NCBI GenBank assembly: GCA_030063045.1
Contig: JAQSEB010000017.1
Coordinates: 186,001-250,000 of the forward strand
Origin: Pratylenchus scribneri
Lineage: Eukaryota; Nematoda; Chromadorea; Rhabditida; Pratylenchidae
Length of the DNA stretch: 64,000 bases
Direction of reading: 5' to 3'
Under the pieces are notes generated by a model. That model did no database searches. It was not told the DNA's origin and saw only the letters and a list, made by a program, of their open reading frames with translations. Every line of letters starts with the position of its first letter. Within the stretch, counting starts at the first letter, position 1. This document shows, piece after piece, positions 24,547 to 35,500 of this stretch. Made by a program: the position numbers and the translations under genes.

Positions 24547-25839
24547 GGCAATCGGGTAATAGTTGACTTTGTACCCACCCCCCCTTTTTTCTAAAAAAAA
24601 TTTTTATTTTATTTCTCGCTAAAAAAGTGTATTTAGGGGTTATCGATGATGGGGAATCCGAATATGACGTCCATTTTTCCATATCCCACCATCATGTGAT
24701 AAGATATGCCGACTTTTACCAAGATAGTGCAAAGGGGGGACCAAGGGCATTTTTGATGAAAATTTTTACCTAGTCAAATTTAGTCATATTATAGTTCATT
24801 CTATGCGGCTCAACGAGCTGATCACGAATCTGTAATCGGTTTCGCATAAAATCCAAAAATAAAAAAGTTATGGCCATTTTAGTCATGTGGGCCAAGCATA
24901 CACATTATGAATTTTTTAATGGCCATACCTTTTTTAATTTTAGGTTTTATGCAAAACCGATTACAGATTCGTGATCAGCTCATCAAAACACGTTGATTTA
25001 TGTATAATATGCCCCAAAACACCAAAGTTCAATTTTTTCGAAACCGGTTTGTAAACCTATACTGGTTCAGGAAATTTATTTCATGAAAAATAAATACCAA
25101 ATTCGGATTCCCCATCATCGAAAACCCCTAAATACACGTTTTTAGCGAGAAATAAAATAAAAAATATTTTTTGGAAAAAAAGGGGGGGGGGGGGGTACAA
25201 AGTCAACTATTACCGGCAATCGTAAAGAATTTGGGTCTCAAAAAAATTTTTTTTTTGATTTTTCAGAAATTGGTTTCTGGGGGTTTTCGGGGGCGTAGAA
25301 CACGAATCTGAAATCCATTTTGTCATATCTTACCATCTTGATAAGATATTGCCGACTTTTACCAAGAAAATGTCAAGAGTGGACCAAGGCCAATTTTCAA
25401 AATATTTTTAATATAGGCATATTATAGCTCAATCGACGCGGCTCATCGAGCTGAATCTAATGGTACCATTTTTATTATGTAATAATGACATATAGGCAAG
25501 TTATGGCCAAAAGAAAAATTTATCATGGTAAGGTATTTAGGCCTCTAACTTGAGCCAATCGCAATATTATTCAATAAAAATGGTGCCATTAGATTCAGCT
25601 CGCTGATCTGCGTCGATTGAGCTATATATTGACCATATAAAAAATTTTGCCTAAAATGCCCTTGGTCCCGTCCCCCCTTCCCTTCTTCTTGGTAAAAGTC
25701 GGCAATATCTTACCAAGATGGTAAGATATGACAAAATGGATGTCAGATTCGTGTTCTACGCCCCCGAAAACCACAAGAAACCAATTTTTGAAAAATCAAA
25801 AAAAAATTTTTTTTGGGACCCAGATTCTTTACGATTGCC
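24547..25839. mobile_element. Palindromic element B, interrupted by element A
   Basis: Ends GGCAATCG and CGATTGCC are flanked by identical 8-bp repeats GCTGATTT (24539-24546 and 25840-25847). Removing the inner element leaves a ~625-bp palindrome (25215-25839, centre near 25527), whose arms begin GGCAATCGTAAAGAAT. The arms contain the motif CGACGCGGCTCATCGAGCTG near 25434, shared with other palindromes in the window. No coding capacity. Confidence 0.88.
24555..25214. mobile_element. Palindromic element A, nested in element B
   Basis: A 660-bp near-palindrome centred near 24885. Terminal repeats GGTAATAGTTGACTTTGTAC are identical in inverted orientation at both ends. It is flanked by GGCAATCG at 24547-24554 and 25215-25222: that is element B's own tip, duplicated when A inserted. 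Poly-C/poly-G tracts sit just inside each end. No transposase is visible. Confidence 0.9.
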
Positions 25840-25871
25840 GCTGATTTGTTTAAGTTGTGTTATTTAAAAAT

Positions 25872-26896
25872 GGCCCTGCATTTTTTTTGTCTCCAAATTC
25901 AATTTTTTTTGTCTCCTAAAAATTGGAACATTCTTTTTGTCTCCAAATTCAATTCTTTTTGTCTCCAATTTATTTCCCTACTTCTCTGCTCTCTTCCTCA
26001 TGCCTATCTCTCATCCCCTTTCCTCTCTTGCTTATATAAACGGTTCCAGGGGTGCGCGGAAGTCAAAAAGAAGGTGCGCGGGATATCCGGATATATGGGG
26101 ATTAAGGTGGATATGGGGGGGATTAAGCCGGATTAAGCTCGGAATGGACGGGAAATGGTCCTAAGGGCCAGTGGAAGGTCGGGTAGTGCCTGAGAGTGCG
26201 CGGGCTATAACCGGATATATGAGGATATACGTGGATTTGGGAGATTAAGCCGGATTAAGGCTTGGAATCGATGGGCGCGAGCATGGTTTGGGCTGTTTTG
26301 CTTCCGGCTTCGCGAGATTCCTATGCTCCGAACCCCTAACCCTAATCCTTAGCCCCTAACTAAGCTTAATCCAGCTTAATCCATCTATATCCACGTTAAT
26401 CCCCCTATATCCTGCTATATCCCGCGTGCTCCGAACCCCTAAACCCCTAGCCCCTAGATCCCATGCCGCCCCTAACCATAACCCTAATCCCTAGCCCCTA
26501 ACTAAGCTTAATCCGGCTTAATCCCCCTATATCCACCTTAATCCCCCTATATCCAGTTTAATCTCGCGCACTCTCCGGGCATCTGTTACATTTCCCTGAC
26601 CTTCCAATGGCCTTCCGGACCATTTCGTATCCATTTCTAAGCTTAATCCCCCTTAATCCTTCTTAATCCTCATATATCCGGATATCCCGCGCACCTTCTT
26701 TTTGACTTCCGCGCACCCTTGGAACCGTTTATATAAGCAAGAGAGCAAAGGGGATGAGAGATAGGCATGAGGAAGAGAGCAGAGAAGAAGGGAAATCAAT
26801 TGGAGACAAAAAGAATTGAATTTGGAGACAAAAAAAATGTTCCAAATTTTAGGAGACAAAAAAAATTGAAATTGGAGACAAAAAAAAATATATGCC
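25872..26896. mobile_element. Palindromic element E with 8-9 bp TSD
   Basis: Arms 25872-26110 and about 26670-26896 are inverted copies (TTTTTTTTGTCTCCAAATTC at the left, TTGGAGACAAAAAAAA at the right; GGTGCGCGGGATATCCGGAT inverted near 26690). Direct repeats TTTAAAAAT flank it at 25863-25871 and 26897-26905. The interior has repeated GATTAAGCCGGATTAAG-like words and blocks of AACCCCTAACCCTAATCC, which resemble degenerate telomere-type repeats but are not a telomere. Confidence 0.8.
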
Positions 26897-27007
26897 TTTA
26901 AAAATTAGAATGAATATGTGAAATGTGAATGTGAAATAATTTTTGTCACTACACTCTTCGATAATCCTTATTAGTAAAATGTTTATAAATTATAATTATA
27001 TGTAAAT

Positions 27008-27564
27008 CAGGGGTCCGATCAAAAAATTTTCAAAATAAGACAAATATTACATCAAAAAATAAGATTTTGTGGTCAAAAATAAGATTTTTACAAAAGTGCT
27101 TTAAAATGATTTAAAATCGGTTTTTCAAATATAAAATTGTTTAAATATCATATTTTTCATCTGCTATATTCTATTTGGGCTTAAATTTTTATTCCTCAAA
27201 AAGAAAAATTTTAAGAAAAATTGCCCGAGAGGGAAAAATTTTAACGAAAACTGGCACTACACGGAGAAAAATTAAAGACAAAATTGGCTGCGCAGCGAAA
27301 AATTAAAGACAAAATTGGCCGCGCAGCGAAAAATTAAAGACAAAATTGGCCGCGCAGTAAAAAATTAAAGACAAAATTGGCCGCGCAGCAAAAATTTTTG
27401 GCATTTTGTAAGGAAAAAATGACAATTTTCTGAAAAATCAGACAAAATAAGACAAGTCACCAAAAATAAGGACAATTCTTACAAATAAGGACATTTTAAT
27501 TTTGTAAGATTTGACCTCTCAAAATAAGGACAAATCTTATAAATAAGGACGGATCGGACCCCTG
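27008..27564. mobile_element. hAT-like non-autonomous element
   Basis: Terminal inverted repeats CAGGGGTCCGATC and GATCGGACCCCTG bound a 557-bp AT-rich segment. CAGGGG-type ends are typical of hAT elements. The flanking sequences do not form a clean 8-bp duplication, so it may be old. The interior carries about four ~32-bp tandem units (27260-27390; core AAAGACAAAATTGGCCGCGC). Confidence 0.75.
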
Positions 27565-28117
27565 CTAAACGAATAATGATGATGATGATTGATGATGATG
27601 AGTTGAGTGTTGACTGTTGACTGAATGGAACTGAAGCATGTGTAGAGAGAAGAGAGAAAAAAATCGAACTAAAAATAGCTGAAAATCTAGTCCTATCAAA
27701 ATAATATAAGCCAAGCCAATATCTTCTCTGTTCATCATTCTCATTCAAATTTCAAATCAATATCAAGCTCAGCCAAGCCAAATGTAGCCTAAGGGTGCCA
27801 TTTTATAAAATGGAGAGAAAATTAACAATCAATATTTCACATCTGCCGGATATACATCAAACAGCACTGTTTTTCGACAATAGTCGCTGTCTAATCTTAT
27901 ATTTTACTTTGAATCTAATCAATAGTCATAATCATCAATAATCCAATGATTTTATTCCTACTAATTTTTATGATTATTACAAGCATAAAAATTTTTTATT
28001 AATTACAAATCGAAAAAAAAACCATAAATAAATTATAAATAAATTAAAAAATTAAAGGAAAACAACAGGAGAACTCACCTAATTTATTTTATAAATTGTA
28101 CATAATCTAACAACAAC
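27565..28117. other. Intergenic, upstream of the glycogen-binding-module gene
   Basis: A short GATGATGAT run at 27577-27602 and otherwise ordinary AT-rich sequence. No gene is seen. Confidence 0.4.
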
Positions 28118-31100
28118 ATGTCTTCATCAATTTTACTCGACATCAAATTGGGCAATACAAATTGTGGACTTGGATGCGCAACCATCACGACGGAATGGAG
28201 CAGTTTGAGCGTTGATTGCTTGAATGAAATTGATGGTTTGTCTTTTGCTTTCTATTAGAGTAGTCCAAAATTGGGGTACTATTGCAATTTAATTTACTGG
28301 ACGAATGGGAAGAAGGAAGATAAAGAAGAAGGAGAAGAAGATAATGATATGGATGATGAAGATGATCATTCATCTCTTCTTCTTCATCATCATCCTCATA
28401 CTTTTTCACTTCCATCCGATAAACTGCAATATTACCAAAATCAGTTTTAGAAAGGTGTCGGCTTTAAACCAGAGATTGGTAGACCTAGGATTTTCCCAAC
28501 TTGACTTGACCTTGACTTGACCTGGCCTACGATTTTCTAACTTGACTTGACTTGACCTTGACATCAATTTAGGTCAAGTCAAGTCAAGGTCAAAGTCAAG
28601 TCAAGCACTTTTGCTTGACCTTTTCCTTGACGTCAAGTTCCAGCCGAATTCAGCTTGACCTCAAAAATTTTTTTATTTTCAAGATGTAAAAGAATTTTTA
28701 TTTAAGTGAAATATGCATTAAAATAATATAATTTGTTCATAAAATGAAAAAATTATTCTGAAAAGAACTATTTCTTCTTCAAAAGAATTAACAATTTTTA
28801 TTTCTGGTACAATAATTCCAGGACGGTTTGGTTATAATAAAAGGCATATGTGAGGGGGATGGAAGTGGGGAGGGGTGAATTCTTAAAAAGTAAAAAATAA
28901 TCTAAATATTTATTGATATATTTTGACTTTTTACAAAATTTTTGTGGTCCTTTTCGGTTTTTCGGGAAAAATTTTTAATACCTTCAAGGAATGGTCCTAT
29001 AATATTAATCATAAGGTGGTTCCAATCTAATCTACTTTCAGTGGTGATTCCATGGTTTTTTCATAGGGGGGTGGGCGCGATGGCGAAAAAATTTCAGCTT
29101 CTACTATGGATGCAATTTTACAAATTTTTAGGCTTTAAAACAAAAATTTTGAGAAATTACAAGGTTTTCTGGAAAGAAATCATCAAAAAAGTTAATGTGA
29201 TCGGCGATAGGCGCGAGCGTCAAATTTTTTGGTTTATATGTTTTTTACAAAGGAAAAATTCTCGGGCATACCGGGGTGTCATTTCCCCAAGAGGGTGGTT
29301 TGGGTTTCGCCAGCCTCCCTCCCTCGCACCACCTGCCATTGCCTACTCCAAAAGAAAAGAAATGCCCTGATTGAGAGAAAAATTAGATCAAAAATGGCCC
29401 CGCAGGGAAAAATTTAGCCAAAATTGGTTACTGAAAGAAAAATTTTAATCAAATTTAATTTTCATTAACTCCAAAAATGCTTCAAATATGGTAAATTTGT
29501 CCAAAAATTAGGTCAAGTTAGGGCCTTGACGTCAAGCAAAATGTCAAGGAAAAGTGCTTGACTTTGACCTAGGATTTCCCAACTTGACTTGACTTGACCT
29601 TGACCTGAGACCTTGATTTTCTATCTTGACTTGACTTGACCTTGACGTCAAGGTCAAAGTCAACCTTGACTGTCAAGCTCAACTTGACGTCTACCAATCT
29701 CTGCTTTAAACCCAGTTTTCGGGTTTTGGAATGTCGGTTTTTGGCTTTAAAGAAGAAAAATTCTCAATTTTGGTTTTAAATTTCATCGATTTTCTGAAAC
29801 CGAAACCAATTTTGGACTACTATTCTAAATTCTACATCCTATAAAATTTACATATTCAAATTTAACAGAAGAGCAATTTGAATGGCCAAAAGAATTGAGG
29901 AAAAAGACCTTTGAAAAACGGATGAAGAGTCGAAGAATGGAAGAGAAGAAATTTTATATAAAGGAGGAGGCGGCACTAATTATCATGGAAGACGAGAATG
30001 AGAATGGAGGATCATCATGGGAGAAAGACAACCGCAAAAAAACAAAGAAATTGGATGCAATGCGCGAGATTAAGCGATGGAAAGCAAAATGGGAGAATGA
30101 ACGGGACGAAGAAGAACGCCGATCATATGCTCAACAACGGCAATGGGAATTGGAAGAAATTAAAAAGCAACAATTGGGAATTATTGATGAATATGGGAAG
30201 ACGAAGAAAGAAGCTAACAAATTCAAGTTGAAATGGACCAATGCTGGAAAGAAAAATTGCAGGACAACCGAAAACAACTTGGCTTATATAATTGAAGAAG
30301 GTGACTGGGCATATTTGGTGGAAGACGACTACATTTTGGACAAATCATTCGAAGTTGTTCCATCGGCAGATTCGAACCTTGTTGATGTGTTAATCGAAAT
30401 ACCTCATCAGCGACAGGCTAATCCACTTATATACCTCAGTGTAAGTCCATGATCTAGTCAAATTTGGTTATTTGAAATAATTCCTTATTAAGTTTGGATG
30501 TTTAGAATAAAAAGAATGATCCATATTAGTCAAAGATTGCTTATTAAAGCAAAAAATATGACAATGTTATATTAATCAATTTTTGCAGGGTTCTTGGGAC
30601 AATTGGAAAGGCATAATTCCGATGAGATATTCAAAATTTACAAATTCATTTTTGACAGTGCTGTCTCTTCCAATTGTAAAAGGTTATTACCAATTTAAAT
30701 GTACTTTAATTAATACCCGATTTTAGGCGAATATGAATTCCTTCATACAATTCAAGACCGTGGCTGGCTTTTTGACTACAAATATCCAAATCGATCACCG
30801 AAGACATTGAACAAAAAGGGTTGGCGAGTTAATTTTATCAAATTGGACTCCATCAAGCAATTTGTCAATCAAAACTCATCATGGACGGAAAATAAAGATT
30901 TGGTTAGTTTTATTTTAATAAAAGTTAAATAAAAATTTTTTATTTAGTTGGAAAAAATACTGAAGGTTGATAATTTCATGGTCGATTTGGTAAATCACAT
31001 GAAAGACAGTCAAAAATTGGTGAGGAGAGGAACCAAAAATTTTTTAAAAATATACTTATTTTAAAGGATTTCTCCGAGCAATTTATCCACAAAATTACGC

Positions 31101-31540
31101 AAAAATATTTGGAAATTCGGAATGCACTCTCAAAGCAGTTGCAGATCAATTCGCTAGAAGTGAAGTCACTGATTGATGAGGCCGATCTAGTCATTACTTA
31201 TTTGGAAATAATTCATTTCGTTCAATATGATTGGGCAAAATTGAAAAAGGGAAGCAAGGCTTTGAAGGTAAGCAAACAAAATGATCAGTCAATTTAATAT
31301 AATATTGTATAGAAATGTGAAAATGTCAAGATAATTCGCACTGAATTCATGGATAAATTGCTGCATTTTATGATGAGCAAAGAAGAGGCTATTTATCAAT
31401 TCAAATATACCTTTTGTCATCCGCTTCTGCGTGAATGCTGTCGATGTGGCCTTAAATATAAATCATCAAAGGAAATTCAACAATTAAACGCCTACTTAAA
31501 TGCTGGTTTTTCGCATAACAATCTCCCCATCCCTACTTGA
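28118..31540 (+). CDS. Coiled-coil protein with AMPK-beta-type glycogen-binding module
   Basis: Seven exons join in phase: 28118-28235, 29869-30440, 30589-30682, 30727-30902, 30948-31020, 31068-31267, 31313-31540 (about 486 aa). Residues ~40-175 are highly charged and helical (RKKTFEKRMKSRRMEEKKFY; REIKRWKAKWENERDEEERR), a probable coiled coil. Residues ~205-290 read as an AMPK1_CBM/CBM48 module: VLIEIPHQRQANPLIYLSGS, WDNWKGIIPM, LTVLSLPIVKGEYEFLHTIQ, then DRGWLFDYKYPN. This follows the known FSGSWDNW...L.LPPG.Y.YKF..DG.W..D pattern that binds glycogen or starch. The C-terminal ~190 aa are helical with a CCRCG motif and are unrecognised. There is no AMPK-beta ASC domain, so this is not the AMPK subunit itself. 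The first exon is the least certain, because a 1.6-kb repeat-filled intron separates it from the rest. Confidence 0.75.
28253..29825. mobile_element. Palindromic element H, interrupted by a hAT-like element
   Basis: Outer ends TAGTCCAAAATTGG (28261-28274) and CCAATTTTGGACTA (29809-29822 region) are inverted copies. The inner parts of its arms abut the nested hAT-like element at about 28469 and 29704. The flanks (CTATTAGAG against CTATTCTAA) are only partly alike, so the TSD is decayed. It lies in intron 1 of the glycogen-binding-module gene. Confidence 0.6.
28470..29703. mobile_element. hAT-like element L with 8-bp TSD
   Basis: Terminal inverted repeats CAGAGATTGGTAGAC and GTCTACCAATCTCTG enclose 1,234 bp. 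Exact 8-bp duplications CTTTAAAC flank it (28462-28469 and 29704-29711). CAGAG ends with an 8-bp TSD are hAT hallmarks. Both subterminal regions are packed with CTTGACTTGACC words in inverted orientation, as transposase-binding arrays often are. The longest interior open frame (28942-29370) shows no transposase motif, so it is non-autonomous. Confidence 0.9.
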
Positions 31541-31840
31541 ACTTCTCAATGAGAACGAAGAGAATATACTAATCTCACATTATTAAAAGGCATATTTCAT
31601 TTTGCAAATTTTCATTTTTCCAAACAACATTCATTTTCTAAATTGCACATTGAATAAATTATTTTGACTACGAAAAATTTATTAAATTTGAATATGGGAA
31701 TTTGGAAATTAATTATTCCAGAAGAATTAATATTCAATTATTTTAATGAGATTTAATGCCTATATTTTTAATTAATTGGTGTTTTCATTGTCATTAACTT
31801 TTTGTGCTTTTCATCATTCTACGCTGGCTATAATTATTTT
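31541..31840. other. 3' flank of the glycogen-binding-module gene
   Basis: AT-rich 3' UTR and spacer leading into the minisatellite. Nothing else is seen. Confidence 0.4.
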
Positions 31841-34640
31841 CGGAATGAAACACAAAAAAAAAAGGGAATGAAAAAAATCAGAATTAATTTCTGGAATGAA
31901 ACACAAAAATTCAGAATGAAACACAAAAAATCAGAATTTATTTCTGGAATGAAACACAAAAATTCAGAATGAAACACAAAAAATCAGAATTTATTTCTGG
32001 AATGAAACACAAAAATTCAGAATGAAACACAAAAAAATCAGAATTTATTTCCGGAATGAAACACAAAAAATCAGAATTTATTTCCGGAATGAAACACAAA
32101 AAATCAGAATTTATTTCTGGAATGAAACACAAAAATTCAGAATGAAACACAAAAAATCAGAATTTATTTTCGGAATTAAACACAAAAATTCAGAATGAAA
32201 CACAAAAAATCAGAATTTATTTCCGGAATGAAACACAAAAATTCAGAATGAAACACAAAAAATCAGAATTTATTTCCGGAATGAAACACAAAAAATCAGA
32301 ATTTATTTCCGGAATGAAACACAAAAATTCAGAATGAAACACAAAAAATCAGAATTTATTTCTGGAATGAAACAAAAAAATTCAGAATGAAACACAAAAA
32401 ATCAGAATTTATTTCCGGAATGAAACACAAAAAATCAGAATTTATTTCCGGAATGAAACACAAAAAATCAGAATTTATTTCCGGAATGAAACACAAAAAT
32501 TCAGAATGAAACACAAAAAATCAGAATTTATTTCTGGAATGAAACACAAAAATTCAGAATGAAACACAAAAAATCAGAATTTATTTCCGGAATGAAACAC
32601 AAAAATTCAGAATGAAACACAAAAAATCAGAATTTATTTCTGGAATGAAACACAAAAATTCAGAATGAAACACAAAAAATCAGAATTTATTTCCGGAATG
32701 AAACACAAAAAATCAGAATTTATTTCTGGAATGAAACACAAAAAATCAGAATCTATTTCCGGAATGAAACACAAAAAATCAGAATTTATTTCCGGACTGA
32801 AACACAAAAAATCAGAATTTATTTCTGGAATGAAACACAAAAAATCAGAATTTATTTCCGGAATGAAACACAAAAAATCAGAATTTATTTCTGGAATGAA
32901 ACACAAAAAATCAGAATTTATTTCCGGAATGAAACACAAAAAATCAGAATTTATTTCCGGAATGAAACACAAAAAATCAGAATTTATTTCTGGAATGAAA
33001 CACAAAAAATCAGAATTTATTTCCGGAATGAAACACAAAAAATCAGAATTTATTTCCGGAATGAAACACAAAAAATCAGAATTTATTTCTGGAATGAAAC
33101 ACAAAAAATCAGAATTTATTTCCGGAATGAAACACAAAAAATCAGAATTTATTTCTGGAATGAAACACAAAAATTCAGAATGAAACACAAAAAATCAGAA
33201 TTTATTTCTGGAATGAAACACAAAAATTCAGAATGAAACACAAAAAATCAGAATTTATTTCTGGAATGAAACACAAAAATTCAGAATGAAACACAAAAAA
33301 TCAGAATTTATTTCTGGAATGAAACACAAAAATTCAGAATGAAACACAAAAAATCAGAATTTATTTCCGGAATGAAACACAAAAAATCAGAATTTATTTC
33401 TGGAATGAAACACAAAAAATCAGAATCTATTTCCGGAATGAAACACAAAAAATCAGAATTTATTTCCGGACTGAAACACAAAAAATCAGAATTTATTTCT
33501 GGAATGAAACACAAAAAATCAGAATTTATTTCCGGAATGAAACACAAAAAATCAGAATTTATTTCTGGAATGAAACACAAAAAATCAGAATTTATTTCCG
33601 GAATGAAACACAAAAAATCAGAATTTATTTCCGGAATGAAACACAAAAAATCAGAATTTATTTCTGGAATGAAACACAAAAAATCAGAATTTATTTCCGG
33701 AATGAAACACAAAAAATCAGAATTTATTTCCGGAATGAAACACAAAAAATCAGAATTTATTTCTGGAATGAAACACAAAAAATCAGAATTTATTTCCGGA
33801 ATGAAACACAAAAAATCAGAATTTATTTCTGGAATGAAACACAAAAATTCAGAATGAAACACAAAAAATCAGAATTTATTTCTGGAATGAAACACAAAAA
33901 TTCAGAATGAAACACAAAAAATCAGAATTTATTTCCGGAATGAAACACAAAAATTCAGAATGAAACACAAAAAATCAGAATTTATTTCTGGAATGAAACA
34001 CAAAAATTCAGAATGAAACACAAAAAATCAGAATTTATTTCCGGAATGAAACACAAAAAATCAGAATTTATTTCCGGAATGAAACACAAAAAATCAGAAT
34101 TTATTTCCGGAATGAAACACAAAAATTCAGAATGAAACACAAAAAATCAGAATTTATTTCCGCAATGAAACACAAAAAATCAGAATTTATTTCCGGAATG
34201 AAACACAAAAAATCAGAATTTATTTCTGGAATGAAACACAAAAATTCAGAATGAAACACAAAAAATCAGAATTTATTTCCGGAATGAAACACAAAAAATC
34301 AGAATTTATTTCCGGAATGAAACACAAAAATTCAGAATGAAACACAAAAAATCAGAATTTATTTCTGGAATGAAACACAAAAATTCAGAATGAAACACAA
34401 AAAATCAGAATTTATTTCTGGAATGAAACACAAAAATTCAGAATGAAACACAAAAAATCAGAATTTATTTCTGGAATGAAACACAAAAATTCAGAATGAA
34501 ACACAAAAAATCAGAATTTATTTCCGGAATGAAATACAAATCAGCGTTGTATTTTCGGAATGAAATACAAAAAAGTCAGAATGAAACTCAAAAATCAGAA
34601 TTGTATTTTCGGAATGAAACACAAACAATCAGAATTATTT
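31841..34640. repeat. 33-bp minisatellite with higher-order structure
   Basis: About 2.8 kb built from a 33-bp unit (GGAATGAAACACAAAAAATC followed by AGAATTTATTTCC). It is interspersed with a 20-bp short form (AATGAAACACAAAAATTCAG). Third-position T/C variants (TTTCTGG or TTTCCGG) distinguish copies. Because 33 is a multiple of three and has no stop, long frames open on both strands, for example 32634-33188 and 33308-33862. They are repeat artefacts, with no splice sites or non-repeat sequence. Degenerate units continue to 34640. Confidence 0.97.
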
Positions 34641-35500
34641 CCGCAGTACCGTACTCCTTTTTAAACCAGCAAACCAATTCCCCCTTTTAATCATTTTTTT
34701 TATTTTTTGGAGAAATACCAAATTCTTCTCATTGACAAAATTTATGAAACCCTCTTGGTTTGCTATTATAAAGCGGACATGCCTCTAGAGGCATCTAACT
34801 AAAACGATAATTTCATTTTTGGTATAATATAAATTAGTTTTTAAATTTAGAAATCCCGCTCATTTTTGAATTTTTTTTGAATTGAATAAGACGGTCCCTA
34901 GCACCGTGCTCAACCCCCCGACTACTGCATTTTGCTCGTCCCCATTTCCTGCCGTTATAGTGTCCTCATCGCCATTTCTCCGCTCTCATTTTTTGGCGAG
35001 CTTTCCCACCTAATCTTGAAACGATGAAAGCAATAGAATTGAGGAGAGGGAACACAAAATTCGAGAAAGAGAATGCAAATTGATGCAGAATGGAAGCCGC
35101 CCACGGTGTGTTACTGTCGTCCGTGTCAACCGGTGACCGCTCGCCCACAATTCACCTCCTTCCCCCCGGCATTCATATTGAAGCCGTGGAAAGGGAAGCC
35201 TGCCTTCCTCCTTCCAATGTTACCTCTAGGCTATATTAACAGCCTGCATTCCGTATTTTGCACGCAGTGAACGCGAAAATTGGAAAGACAAATGCGCGCT
35301 AATGCTTAGTGGCAAGATGGCAGCCAGTGAGATAGACAAAAACAATGGCTTCCACTTTTTGGGCAGCATCTTTATAGGCTACTTTAGGTAGAGAAATGAA
35401 TGGAAGGCAGGGCTTCTACACAATGAGCAGCCATTAAGTAGCTGCCTGCGAGAATTTTTCTCTCACTCGAGATGAGGGAAGAAAGCAAGAAAGTTCCTTT
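34641..35500. other. Intergenic, no gene found
   Basis: Unique sequence becoming GC-richer after 34890. Short open frames overlap on both strands and show no domain. Confidence 0.4.

Noticed and set aside
26330..26540. Interstitial telomere
   Set aside because: Words are irregular, intermixed with other units and enclosed by a palindromic element with its own TSD.
28942..29370. 142-aa frame inside hAT-like element L
   Set aside because: No BED finger or hAT dimerisation motif, crosses poor-complexity sequence; the element looks non-autonomous.
32634..33862. Four 170-184 aa open frames on both strands
   Set aside because: Stop-free 33-bp minisatellite units; identical strings and no non-repeat sequence or splice sites.
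31841..34640. Possible CRISPR-like array
   Set aside because: Directly adjoining units without unique spacers, in a eukaryotic genome; a minisatellite.
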